Positions 7,645 to 15,400 of a DNA stretch of 46,179 nucleotides are shown here, in pieces. The DNA comes from Candidatus Kappaea frigidicola. Lineage in GTDB: Bacteria > Omnitrophota > Gorgyraeia > JAGLLT01. Location of the stretch: NCBI GenBank assembly GCA_030765555.1, contig JAVCCI010000073.1, positions 1 to 46,179 on the forward strand. The letters run 5' to 3'. Position 1 is the stretch's first letter; each line of letters opens with the position of its first letter. A program made the translations under genes and the position numbers. A model generated the notes under the pieces. That model was not told where the DNA came from. It made no database searches and was given only the letters and a program-made list of their open reading frames with translations.

Positions 7645-9471
7645 CTATTCTACTGTTACACTTTTTGCCAGATTTCTGGGCTTATCAACATCACAACCTT
7701 TAACAACAGCCATATAGTATGCTAAAAGCTGTAAAGGTATAATAGCTAAAATAGCACTCAGGTCTTCACTAATTTTTGGTATATGTATTACGTAATCAGA
7801 ATATCTCTTTATAATATTATCTCTATCAGTAGCTATGCTAATAATAATACCACGTCTAGCCTTAAGTTCTTGAATATTAGAAAGCATTTTTTCGTAAGTT
7901 TCCGATCTAGGCACAAGACAAACAGTCGGAAGCTTTTCATCTACTAAAGCTATGGGGCCGTGCTTCATCTCACCAGCACTACAACCTTCAGCATGAATAT
8001 ATGATATTTCTTTTAATTTCAAAGCTCCCTCTAAAGCAGTTGGATAATTAATATTTCGACCTAAATATAAAAAACTATTAGCTTGCTTGTATCTCTTTGC
8101 ACATTTTTCAATGTCTTTTTTATTGTTTAAAACCCGCATTATAAGTTTCGGAAGTTTTTCAAGTTCTTTAACTAATTTGTGCTCGGTATTGCGACCTATA
8201 ATGCCTTTCAAGAAAGCTAAATGAATCGCAAATAAGTAAAAAATTGACACTTGAGCAGTATAAGCCTTTGTTGAAGCCACTCCAATTTCAGGCCCGGCAT
8301 GAGTATATATTACTCCATCTGACTCTCTAACCATAGAAGATCCCACTACATTACAGATAGTAATAACCTTAAGCCTATTACGGCGAGCCAATCTTAATGC
8401 GGCTAAAGTATCAGCTGTTTCTCCTGACTGACTTACGGTAATAACCAATTCATTCTTTAAAACAGGTGGGTTTCTGTAGCGATATTCACTTGATAAATCA
8501 ACCTCGACCGGCACACGAGCATATTTTTCTATCAAATATTTACCAATTAAACCAGCATGCCAAGCCGTACCACAAGCAATAATAGTTATTTTTTTGATGG
8601 CTTTAAAATTATTTTTCTTGAAATTTAATTCATCAAAAAATATTCTTCTCTTATCATCAACTCGCCTTTTTATTATATGCGAAATCACATCAGCCTGCTC
8701 TTCTATTTCTTTGAGCATAAAATGAGAATAACCACCTTTTTCAGCAGCATTAATATCCCAAGTTATTTTTTCAATTCTACGACTTACATTCTTACCTTTA
8801 ATATTTTTGACCTGAACTTCATTCTCACTTAAAATCGCAATTTCGTAATCATGAAGATACATTACCTTCTTAGTATATGTTAATACTGCTGGCACATCAC
8901 TAGCTACAAAATTCTCTTCTTTTCCAATGCCGACAATTAATGGACTACCACATCTAGCAGCAACAATTTTATGTGGCTCTTCCTTCGTAATCACAGCAAT
9001 AGCATATGAGCCTTTTAGTTTTCTTATAGAAGACAAAACAGCCTTTTCAAGATTACCATTATAATATTTTTCAATTAAGTGAACAATGACTTCAGAATCT
9101 GTTTTTGTTTTAAATATATGACCTTCTCTAATAAGCTTATCCTTTAAATCAAGATAATTTTCAATAATGCCATTATGCACTACAGCAATTTTCTTGCTAC
9201 AGTCTGTATGGGGATGTGCATTAGCTTTGGAAGGTTCGCCGTGAGTAGCCCAGCGCGTATGACCAATACCTACGGTTCCAGAATAGTGGCTGCGATTTAT
9301 AGAATTATCCAGAAACTCAAGCTTGCCCTTGCTTTTAGCAATTGTTAACTTGCCCTTATCTAATAAAGCAATGCCCGCTGAATCATATCCCCTATACTCA
9401 AGACGTCTTAAACCATCTATAAGAATAGGTACAACTTCCTTTTTTCCTACATAACCTACTATTCCACACAT
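7645..9471 (-). CDS. glmS: Glutamine-fructose-6-phosphate aminotransferase (isomerizing)
   Basis: The 608 residues match full-length GlmS. The protein starts MCGIVGYVG, giving the N-terminal Cys2 nucleophile of the class II glutamine amidotransferase domain (1 to about 235); two SIS sugar-isomerase domains follow (about 285-420 and 455-600), with SQSGETADT in the first and the C-terminal DKPRNLAKSVTVE tail. It makes glucosamine 6-phosphate from fructose 6-phosphate and glutamine, the entry to UDP-GlcNAc for peptidoglycan and lipid A. It sits inside a tRNA run: only 15 bases separate the tRNA-Glu CCA end from the ATG and they hold no Shine-Dalgarno sequence. That leaves no room for a glmS ribozyme. 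Confidence 0.97.
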   Translation of the reverse strand: MCGIVGYVGKKEVVPILIDGLRRLEYRGYDSAGIALLDKGKLTIAKSKGKLEFLDNSINRSHYSGTVGIGHTRWATHGEPSKANAHPHTDCSKKIAVVHNGIIENYLDLKDKLIREGHIFKTKTDSEVIVHLIEKYYNGNLEKAVLSSIRKLKGSYAIAVITKEEPHKIVAARCGSPLIVGIGKEENFVASDVPAVLTYTKKVMYLHDYEIAILSENEVQVKNIKGKNVSRRIEKITWDINAAEKGGYSHFMLKEIEEQADVISHIIKRRVDDKRRIFFDELNFKKNNFKAIKKITIIACGTAWHAGLIGKYLIEKYARVPVEVDLSSEYRYRNPPVLKNELVITVSQSGETADTLAALRLARRNRLKVITICNVVGSSMVRESDGVIYTHAGPEIGVASTKAYTAQVSIFYLFAIHLAFLKGIIGRNTEHKLVKELEKLPKLIMRVLNNKKDIEKCAKRYKQANSFLYLGRNINYPTALEGALKLKEISYIHAEGCSAGEMKHGPIALVDEKLPTVCLVPRSETYEKMLSNIQELKARRGIIISIATDRDNIIKRYSDYVIHIPKISEDLSAILAIIPLQLLAYYMAVVKGCDVDKPRNLAKSVTVE

Positions 9472-9486
9472 GAGCTATAAATAGTT

Positions 9487-9563
9487 TGGCGTCCCCAAGG
9501 GGATTTGAACCCCTGCTGTCGGATCGAAAATCCGATGTCCTGACCTGGCTAGACGATGGGGAC
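9487..9563 (-). tRNA. tRNA-Glu (anticodon TTC)
   Basis: Acceptor GTCCCCA/TGGGGAC, anticodon stem TCGGA/TCCGA around TTTTCGA, T-arm with TTCAAAT loop, discriminator G and an encoded CCA. Anticodon TTC gives Glu. The CCA end is 15 bases before the glmS ATG. Confidence 0.96.
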
Positions 9564-9584
9564 GGCCGTTTGTTTTTTTTAAAA

Positions 9585-9660
9585 TGGTGAGCCGCTCAGG
9601 ACTTGAACCTGACACACCCGCCTTAAAAGGGCGGTGCTCTACCGGATGAGCTAGCGGCCC
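9585..9660 (-). tRNA. tRNA-Lys (anticodon TTT)
   Basis: Acceptor GGGCCGC/GCGGCTC (one G-U pair), D-stem GCTC/GAGC, anticodon stem CCGCC/GGCGG around CTTTTAA, T-arm TCAGG-TTCAAGT-CCTGA, discriminator A and an encoded CCA. Its 5' end is only 2 bases past the frr stop codon, so it is surely cut out of the frr transcript. Confidence 0.96.
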
Positions 9661-9662
9661 GC

Positions 9663-10220
9663 TTAAATTTCTCTTATTTCGACTTGCTTTTTCCCAAGCA
9701 AATCATCGATCTCTTTGATATGTTTATCTGTAAGTTTCTGTGTATTCTCATGAAGAATGAATTCTTCATCTTCAGAAATTTCACCTGAACTCTTCGATTT
9801 CTTTATTTTCTCATTGGCATCTCGCCTGACAGCACGAACAGCAACTTTGCCTTCTTCAGCCATATTCCTAATGACCTTTATCAGGCTTTCTCTTCGTTCT
9901 TGTGTCAGTTGAGGAACATTTATTCTTATCACTTTACCATCATTATTAGGAGTAAGACCAACGTCTGACTTAAAAATTGCTTTTTCTATAGCTTCCATAG
10001 AAGCTGGATCCCAAGGCTGAATTATTATAAGTCGCGCCTCAGGTATGGAAATATTAGCTAATTGTTTTAGGGGCGTAGGATTCCCATAGTAATCGACCTT
10101 CAAATTTTCTACTAATGACTTTGAAGCTCTACCGGTATGCACTGATGAAAATTCACTATGCGTAACTTCAACGCTTTTCTTCATTTTTGCTTCTGTATCT
10201 TTTATAATTTCATTTGCCAT
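9663..10220 (-). CDS. frr: Ribosome recycling factor
   Basis: The 185-residue length is standard for RRF. Recognisable family segments are the FSSVHTGRASKSLVENLKVDYYGNPTPLKQLANISIPEA N-terminal helix and strand region, QPWDPASMEAIEKAI, and IRINVPQLTQERRESLIK near the middle. With EF-G it splits post-termination ribosomes in the cytoplasm. It is the last protein gene of the rpsB-tsf-pyrH-frr group, an order widely conserved in bacteria, and runs straight into tRNA-Lys. The start is 10 bases after the pyrH stop and has a GGAG ribosome site (TAGGAGCTGG), partly inside the pyrH tail. Confidence 0.97.
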   Translation of the reverse strand: MANEIIKDTEAKMKKSVEVTHSEFSSVHTGRASKSLVENLKVDYYGNPTPLKQLANISIPEARLIIIQPWDPASMEAIEKAIFKSDVGLTPNNDGKVIRINVPQLTQERRESLIKVIRNMAEEGKVAVRAVRRDANEKIKKSKSSGEISEDEEFILHENTQKLTDKHIKEIDDLLGKKQVEIREI

Positions 10221-10230
10221 TAACCAGCTC

Positions 10231-10956
10231 CTACTTGATAACTGTCCCTATTTTACTACCAGTTATAACTCTCTTAATATTACCCTTTTTCAGTAAATCA
10301 AAGACTATAATTGGTAATTTATTATCCATACACAAACTAACAGCTGTTAAATCCATCACTTTAAGTTCCTGTTCAAAAAATTCCATGTAAGATAGAGATT
10401 TAATTTTTTTAGCTTTTTTGTTCTTCATGGGATCACTAGTATAAACACCATCAACCTTTGTAGCTTTTAATATTGCATCAGCTCCAATTTCAATTGCTCG
10501 TAAAGCTGCTGCTGTATCTGTCGTAAAATATGGATTTCCCGTACCAGCTACAAAAATAATAACTCTTTTTTTTTCAAGATGCCTCATAGCCCTTCTTCTA
10601 ATATATGACTCCGCAAGTTCATTCATTTCAATAGCTGTTAAAACTCTAGTTGGTACATTAATCTTTTCCAAACTATCCTGAAGAGCTAAACCATTTATAA
10701 CAGTGGCTAACATTCCCATATAATCAGCTGTCGAACGGTCTATTCCTTCTTTTTTTGAATTAGGAATTCCACGAAAAATATTTCCCGCACCTATCACAAC
10801 AGCTATATCAACACCAAGATTATTTACTTCTTTAATCTGCATCGCAATTGATTTTATGCTTTGCGGATCTATCCCATAACCTTTCGAACCCTGCAGCGAC
10901 TCTCCGCTTAGCTTTAAAAGAACTCTATTAAAAGCAGATTTATTATTTTTGGTCAT
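10231..10956 (-). CDS. pyrH: UMP kinase
   Basis: This is an amino-acid-kinase-fold UMP kinase. It shows the N-terminal RVLLKLSGESL phosphate loop, GAGNIFRG for UMP contact, DYMGMLATVINGLALQ, and the TGNPYFTTDTAAALRA segment typical of bacterial PyrH. It converts UMP to UDP with ATP. I chose the ATG at 10956 (241 residues), which overlaps the tsf stop by 14 bases; an in-frame GTG at 10977 would add seven residues but has no ribosome site and deepens the overlap. Neither start has a strong Shine-Dalgarno, so translation may depend on coupling to tsf. Confidence 0.95.
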   Translation of the reverse strand: MTKNNKSAFNRVLLKLSGESLQGSKGYGIDPQSIKSIAMQIKEVNNLGVDIAVVIGAGNIFRGIPNSKKEGIDRSTADYMGMLATVINGLALQDSLEKINVPTRVLTAIEMNELAESYIRRRAMRHLEKKRVIIFVAGTGNPYFTTDTAAALRAIEIGADAILKATKVDGVYTSDPMKNKKAKKIKSLSYMEFFEQELKVMDLTAVSLCMDNKLPIIVFDLLKKGNIKRVITGSKIGTVIK

Positions 10957-11548
10957 TATTTTCAGATATTTTTTCACCTAACGAAAATCTAACGAATCTT
11001 TTAATAACGATATTTTCTCTTATCTTACCCACAAGTTGATTCAGATAATCTTTTATCTTGATCTTATCATCTTTAATAAAGGGTTGCTCCAAAAGACATA
11101 CTTCCTGCAAAAATTTATCTACTTTACCATCAACAATCTTCTCTAATACATTATCTGGTTTATCTTTTATTTGAGACTTGATGATTTCACGTTCTTTTTC
11201 GATAACCTCATTTGGGATATCTGCACCTTTCAGATAAAGGGGATTTGCAGCTGCTATCTGCATAGCTATGTCCTTGGTAAACTGTTTAAAATCATCACAT
11301 TTAGCTACAAAATCAGTTTCGCAATTAACCTCAACTAAAACACCTATTTTAGCATTAGAATGCACATAGCTTTCAACGCGACCCTCTTCAGCAACTCTGT
11401 CAGCCTTTTTGCGGGCCGTCATAAGACCTTTTTTTCTCAAAACCTCAACAGCCTTTTCAAGATTACCCTCAACCTCATTTAAAGCACTCTTACATTCCAT
11501 TATACCAGCACCGGTCATCTGGCGTAATTGTTTTATCTTTTCCGTCAT
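10943..11548 (-). CDS. tsf: Elongation factor Ts (short form)
   Basis: The N-terminal UBA-like domain (1-50, with LRQMTGAGIMECKSAL and the following EGNLEKAVEVLR) is followed by the TDFVAKCDDF motif (about 79-88) that contacts EF-Tu. The protein is 201 residues, close to the Thermus-type short EF-Ts and well below the roughly 280 of E. coli, so one copy of the C-terminal repeat is absent. It ends normally in RFSLGEK before a short tail, so this is not a truncation. It exchanges GDP for GTP on EF-Tu. It begins 2 bases after the rpsB stop. Confidence 0.95.
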   Translation of the reverse strand: MTEKIKQLRQMTGAGIMECKSALNEVEGNLEKAVEVLRKKGLMTARKKADRVAEEGRVESYVHSNAKIGVLVEVNCETDFVAKCDDFKQFTKDIAMQIAAANPLYLKGADIPNEVIEKEREIIKSQIKDKPDNVLEKIVDGKVDKFLQEVCLLEQPFIKDDKIKIKDYLNQLVGKIRENIVIKRFVRFSLGEKISENNDQK

Positions 11549-11550
11549 GA

Positions 11551-12423
11551 TTATTCCTTATTCTCTGCTGCTTCTTTTTTCTTCTTAGTTAAATCTTTTT
11601 TAGCATCTATCTTTTTGTTCTTTTTTTTATCTTCCTCTTTTTTTAGACCTTTTTTATTTTCTTTTGAAGGTTTCTTTTGAGCTTCAGCCTCTTTTTTTTC
11701 TTCCTCTTCCTTTAGCTTACGAACTTCCTCCTGTTCTAAATAATCCTGCCTACCCTCAATAATACCATCAGTCAATATAGAGGCAACCAATTTAATAGAC
11801 CGAATAGCATCATCATTGCCTGGAATTGGAAAATCAATTCCATCAGGATCACAGTTAGTATCAATTAAAGCTACAACCGGTATATTAAGTTTTCTGGCTT
11901 CTTTAACAGCCAAACTTTCCCGTTTAGGATCAACTACAAAAATGGCTCTTGGCAACTTGTCCATTTTTAAAATGCCGCATAAATTCTTTGTAAGTTTTTC
12001 AAGTTCCTTATTCAATGAAGCAATCTCTTTTTTTGTCAATTTATCGAAAACACCATCTTCTTTCATGCTTCTAATTTCATAAAGACGTTTTATGCTTTTT
12101 TTAATAGTTTCAAAGTTGGTTAACATTCCTCCTAACCAACGACTATTAACATAAAACATTCCACAGCGCTGAGCCTCCTGATGGACTATATTCTGGGCTT
12201 GCTTCTTAGTGCCTACATACAAAACGCAGTCACCTGCTAAAGCTACATCCTTTAGGAAACTTTTGGCCTCATTTAAGAGGTCCGCAGTTAATTTTAGATT
12301 AATTATGTAGATCCCGTTGCGTTCGCCGTATATAAACTTAGCCATTTTAGGGTTCCAGCGCTTAGTTTGATGCCCAAAATGTAAACCGGCTTCTAAAAAT
12401 TGTTTTATTAGTTCTGTAGCCAC
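11551..12423 (-). CDS. rpsB: 30S ribosomal protein uS2
   Basis: Family segments include FLEAGLHFGHQTKRWNPKM at the N-terminus, YVGTKKQAQNIV, SRWLGGMLTNFETI and a conserved PGNDDAIRSIKL near residue 200. The core ends near residue 235 and is followed by a Lys/Glu-rich tail of about 55 residues, longer than in E. coli S2; it should be disordered and may touch RNA. The start is GTG at 12423 with AAGGAGG placed 10 bases upstream. It opens the rpsB-tsf-pyrH-frr group behind an extended -10 promoter. Confidence 0.97.
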   Translation of the reverse strand: MATELIKQFLEAGLHFGHQTKRWNPKMAKFIYGERNGIYIINLKLTADLLNEAKSFLKDVALAGDCVLYVGTKKQAQNIVHQEAQRCGMFYVNSRWLGGMLTNFETIKKSIKRLYEIRSMKEDGVFDKLTKKEIASLNKELEKLTKNLCGILKMDKLPRAIFVVDPKRESLAVKEARKLNIPVVALIDTNCDPDGIDFPIPGNDDAIRSIKLVASILTDGIIEGRQDYLEQEEVRKLKEEEEKKEAEAQKKPSKENKKGLKKEEDKKKNKKIDAKKDLTKKKKEAAENKE

Positions 12424-12480
12424 TACACGTATTCCTCCTTATTTTTATGCCTCTAAATCCATAAAATACAATAGAAAATA

Positions 12481-12508
12481 ATTATAACACACTTTTAATG
12501 CAATGCAA
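12481..12508 (-). promoter_or_regulatory. Promoter for rpsB-tsf-pyrH-frr
   Basis: On the minus strand a consensus TATAAT (12481-12486) is preceded by TGT, giving an extended -10, and by a modest TTGCAT -35 (12503-12508) at 16 bases. It would give a leader of about 50 bases containing the rpsB ribosome site. Confidence 0.7.
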
Positions 12509-12516
12509 GCTTTTTT

Positions 12517-14355
12517 TCATCTATCAATAAACTGTAAATCATAGAGCCTTCTATAATGACTTACATTACTCATAAGCTCTTCATGAGTACCAACTTCGGC
12601 TATTTTACCCTTATCTAAAACCACTATTTTACTAGCATGTTTGATTGTGGATAGTCTGTGAGCAATAATGAATACGGTTCTACCTTCAATAAGGTGATCA
12701 AGAGCATCCTGCACTAACTTTTCACTTTCGCTGTCTAGTTGCGAAGTAGCCTCGTCTAAAATGAGAATAGGAGGATTTTTTAAAATAGCTCTAGCCATAG
12801 CCAAACGTTGTTTTTCACCCCCAGATAGCTTAAGCCCTCTATCTCCAATTACAGTCTCATATTTATTAGGCAGTTTATTAATAAAAACATGCGCATTGGC
12901 TACTTTGGCAGCTTTTTCTATATCTTGCATTTTAGCCCGATGACTACCATAGCAAATATTTGCCTTGACTGTATCATTAAAGAGTATCGTTTCTTGAGTA
13001 ACAACGGCAATATTCTTTCTAAGAGAAGCTACACTTAGATCTTTTATGTTACTGTTATCAATTTCAAGCGAACCCTTACTAACATCATAAAAACGAGGAA
13101 TTAAATTCACTAGAGTAGTTTTTCCAACTCCACTCTTGCCAACAAAAGCAATAACAGCACCTTTTTTAACCTCGAGATTAATATTTTTCAGTATATCGTG
13201 GTCATGATATTTAAAGCTAACGTTCGAAAAAACTATTTTATCCTTAAATAAGCTTAATTTTTTAGCTTTGGAACTATCTTGTATGCTCGGTTCAGATTCT
13301 AATATCTCATATATTCTGGTTGAAGCAGCTAATGCCTGCTGGTTAATACCATGAACCTTGCTTAATCTTTTAAAGGGAGCTATCATCTGCAATAGCAACC
13401 CTACAAAAGCCGTAAAAGCTCCTGGATCAAGCTCTCCAACAATCATAAGCTTACCACCAAAATATATAACACCCACACCAGCTAATATCGCCACATATTC
13501 AGAAATAGGGCTTATAACAACAAGTCTTTTAACAGACTTGAGCATAATCTTATAAAAATCTTCATTTACATTATTGAATCTCTTGCCTTCATACGCAGCC
13601 ATATCAAAGGCCTTGACAATCCTAATGCCTGAGAATGTTTCGTACAAAATAGAATTCATATCTGCCATTTTATTTTGTGCGTCAGTACTTATTGATCTGA
13701 GCTTCTTACCTATCCTTGTAACGGGATAGACTATCGCTGGCATAACTACCAACATCATAATTATTAACGTCCATGGAATAGCAAAAGCAACAATCAACAT
13801 TATGGTTAAAACTATTAGAACAATAAGTTCAATGCTAGAATATATTAGATCCCTTAACCCTTCAGCAACCGAATTTTGAACAATACCCGCATCATATGTT
13901 ATCTTAGAAACTAGTTGGCCTGCCCTGTTCTCACTATAAAAATCAAAAGATAAACTTAGAATCTTTTCATACAGTTTGCCCTTTATATCTTTCACTACTT
14001 TAAGACTTAATTTGCTCAACATATAGCTATGTAATATTGTAAAAATCTCCTTAAAGAAAAATGCAACCGCTATACTAAAAACAAGCCAGCCTAAAAGACT
14101 TAATCTGTCAATTGAATTTACATAGACAATCATCTGCCTAAAATGATCATTTAAACAAACCGGCAAACGAATGCTATCGGGTATATTTATTTTATTTCCA
14201 GCAATTAATATAGTAATAAAGGGTATAATAGCCCCAACAGAAGCAATTTTTTCTATCAGCTGTGTTAGCAGCATGAAAAAAACAGAAATCGCAAAAAGGA
14301 GACTATGCGGCTTTATAAAAATTAGTAATTTACGATAATCTTTAAATTTTTTCAT
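12517..14355 (-). CDS. ABC exporter, MsbA-like (lipid A flippase candidate)
   Basis: The 612-residue half-transporter joins a six-helix type I exporter domain (1 to about 335) to a nucleotide-binding domain (about 360-605). The latter has Walker A GKSGVGKTT, signature LSGGEKQRLAMARAIL, Walker B ILILDEATSQLD and the switch histidine in FIIAHRLST. It lies beside the lipid A genes and is divergent from the dehydrogenase-lpxB pair, which favours an MsbA role in flipping lipid A core across the inner membrane. A drug or peptide exporter remains possible because this superfamily is hard to separate by sequence. Its promoter leaves almost no 5' leader. Confidence 0.88.
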   Translation of the reverse strand: MKKFKDYRKLLIFIKPHSLLFAISVFFMLLTQLIEKIASVGAIIPFITILIAGNKINIPDSIRLPVCLNDHFRQMIVYVNSIDRLSLLGWLVFSIAVAFFFKEIFTILHSYMLSKLSLKVVKDIKGKLYEKILSLSFDFYSENRAGQLVSKITYDAGIVQNSVAEGLRDLIYSSIELIVLIVLTIMLIVAFAIPWTLIIMMLVVMPAIVYPVTRIGKKLRSISTDAQNKMADMNSILYETFSGIRIVKAFDMAAYEGKRFNNVNEDFYKIMLKSVKRLVVISPISEYVAILAGVGVIYFGGKLMIVGELDPGAFTAFVGLLLQMIAPFKRLSKVHGINQQALAASTRIYEILESEPSIQDSSKAKKLSLFKDKIVFSNVSFKYHDHDILKNINLEVKKGAVIAFVGKSGVGKTTLVNLIPRFYDVSKGSLEIDNSNIKDLSVASLRKNIAVVTQETILFNDTVKANICYGSHRAKMQDIEKAAKVANAHVFINKLPNKYETVIGDRGLKLSGGEKQRLAMARAILKNPPILILDEATSQLDSESEKLVQDALDHLIEGRTVFIIAHRLSTIKHASKIVVLDKGKIAEVGTHEELMSNVSHYRRLYDLQFIDR

Positions 14356-14364
14356 ATTTAGAGT

Positions 14365-14393
14365 ATTTTATCACAGGGCAATTTTATTGTCGA
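14365..14393 (-). promoter_or_regulatory. Promoter for the MsbA-like gene, apparently leaderless
   Basis: On the minus strand TCGACA (14388-14393) and TAAAAT (14365-14370), each five of six matches, are 17 bases apart, and TGA before the -10 makes it extended. The -10 ends 9 bases before the ATG at 14355, so transcription should begin at or within a few bases of the start codon. No Shine-Dalgarno is present. Confidence 0.6.
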
Positions 14394-14435
14394 GATAAAT
14401 TTTATTATGTAAGTCTTTACAACTTAGTTATTTAC

Positions 14436-14464
14436 TTGCTCATATGCCTTTAAAATGCTATAAT
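14436..14464 (+). promoter_or_regulatory. Promoter for the dehydrogenase-lpxB pair
   Basis: TTGCTC (14436-14441) and a consensus TATAAT (14459-14464) are 17 bases apart, with TGC before the -10 making it extended. It gives a leader of about 14 bases carrying GGAG before the ATG at 14485. Confidence 0.65.
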
Positions 14465-14484
14465 TTTGTAAATGGAGCGAGACT

Positions 14485-15399
14485 ATGAAAAAGATTAAAG
14501 TAGCTGTAATCGGCGTTGGGCATTTAGGTCAATATCATGCAAAAGTGTATAAATCCCTTAACGATGTAGAGTTAGTGGGAATTTCAGATATCAATAAAAA
14601 AAGAGCTGATGAAATCGCAGGAATCTATAAAACAAAGGCCTACTATGATCACAAACGTTTCTTAGAGCGCATTGATGCAGCTAGTATCGCCGTTCCTACG
14701 AAACAGCATTACAAAATAGCTAGAGCTCTTATTGAAGCCAAGGTTCATGTTTTAATTGAAAAACCTATAACTGAAAATCTTAGGCAAGCTAATGAATTAA
14801 TACGCTTAGCTAAAAAACATCGTGTTTTATTACAGGTAGGCCATATAGAACGCTTCAACTCAGCAGTCAGAGCTCTGAAAAAAATTATACATAATCCTCA
14901 ATTCATAGAGTGCCACCGATTAGGTGCATTTCAGCCTAGAGGCATTGATGTCGGAGTAGTCTTAGATTTAATGATTCATGACATTGATATTATACTCCAC
15001 CTTGTAAAGTCAAATATAAAAAAATGTGAGGCCGTGGGAGTCAAAGTACTTTCCAATCATGAAGATATCGCAAATGTACGTCTCGTTTTTCAAAACGGAG
15101 CTGTCTGCAACATAACTGCCAGCCGCATCTCCCAAGAAAGAGTAAGAAAAATTAGAATATTCCAAAAAAATACATATGTATCACTTGATTACGTAAGTCA
15201 AGAGGCTACAATCTATCAGAAAAAAATGAAGGCAATTTCCAAAAAAAGTATCAATATTGAAAAACAAGACTCTTTAAATGAAGAATTGAAATCATTCATA
15301 ACATGCGTGCGATCAAACAAGAGACCTCTTGTTTCCGGAGAAGAAGCCACTATTGCTCTTAAAGTAGCTTTGGACATAGTAAAAAAAATTCATAGATGA
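14485..15399 (+). CDS. Gfo/Idh/MocA-family NAD(P)-dependent sugar dehydrogenase
   Basis: The 304-residue protein starts with a Rossmann fold (GVGHLG, residues 10-15), has the family EKP motif (92-94, Lys93 expected to be catalytic) and a DLMIHDIDIILHL segment (161-173) that supplies the usual substrate-site Asp and His. These enzymes oxidise or reduce sugar hydroxyls, often on nucleotide sugars. It is cotranscribed with lpxB (1 base between stop and start) and lies by the lipid A genes. The characterised relative in this context is GnnA, which oxidises C3 of UDP-GlcNAc for diamino-sugar lipid A, but its partner transaminase GnnB is not in the window. The exact substrate is therefore unknown. 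Confidence 0.87.
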   Translation: MKKIKVAVIGVGHLGQYHAKVYKSLNDVELVGISDINKKRADEIAGIYKTKAYYDHKRFLERIDAASIAVPTKQHYKIARALIEAKVHVLIEKPITENLRQANELIRLAKKHRVLLQVGHIERFNSAVRALKKIIHNPQFIECHRLGAFQPRGIDVGVVLDLMIHDIDIILHLVKSNIKKCEAVGVKVLSNHEDIANVRLVFQNGAVCNITASRISQERVRKIRIFQKNTYVSLDYVSQEATIYQKKMKAISKKSINIEKQDSLNEELKSFITCVRSNKRPLVSGEEATIALKVALDIVKKIHR

Positions 15400-15400
15400 T

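Noticed and set aside
9472..9486. A glmS ribozyme or riboswitch
   Set aside because: Only 15 bases separate the tRNA from the start codon, which leaves no space for one.
11551..11720. The A/T-rich repeat-like run at the end of rpsB
   Set aside because: It is the low-complexity codon run of the Lys/Glu-rich S2 tail and not a separate repeat element.
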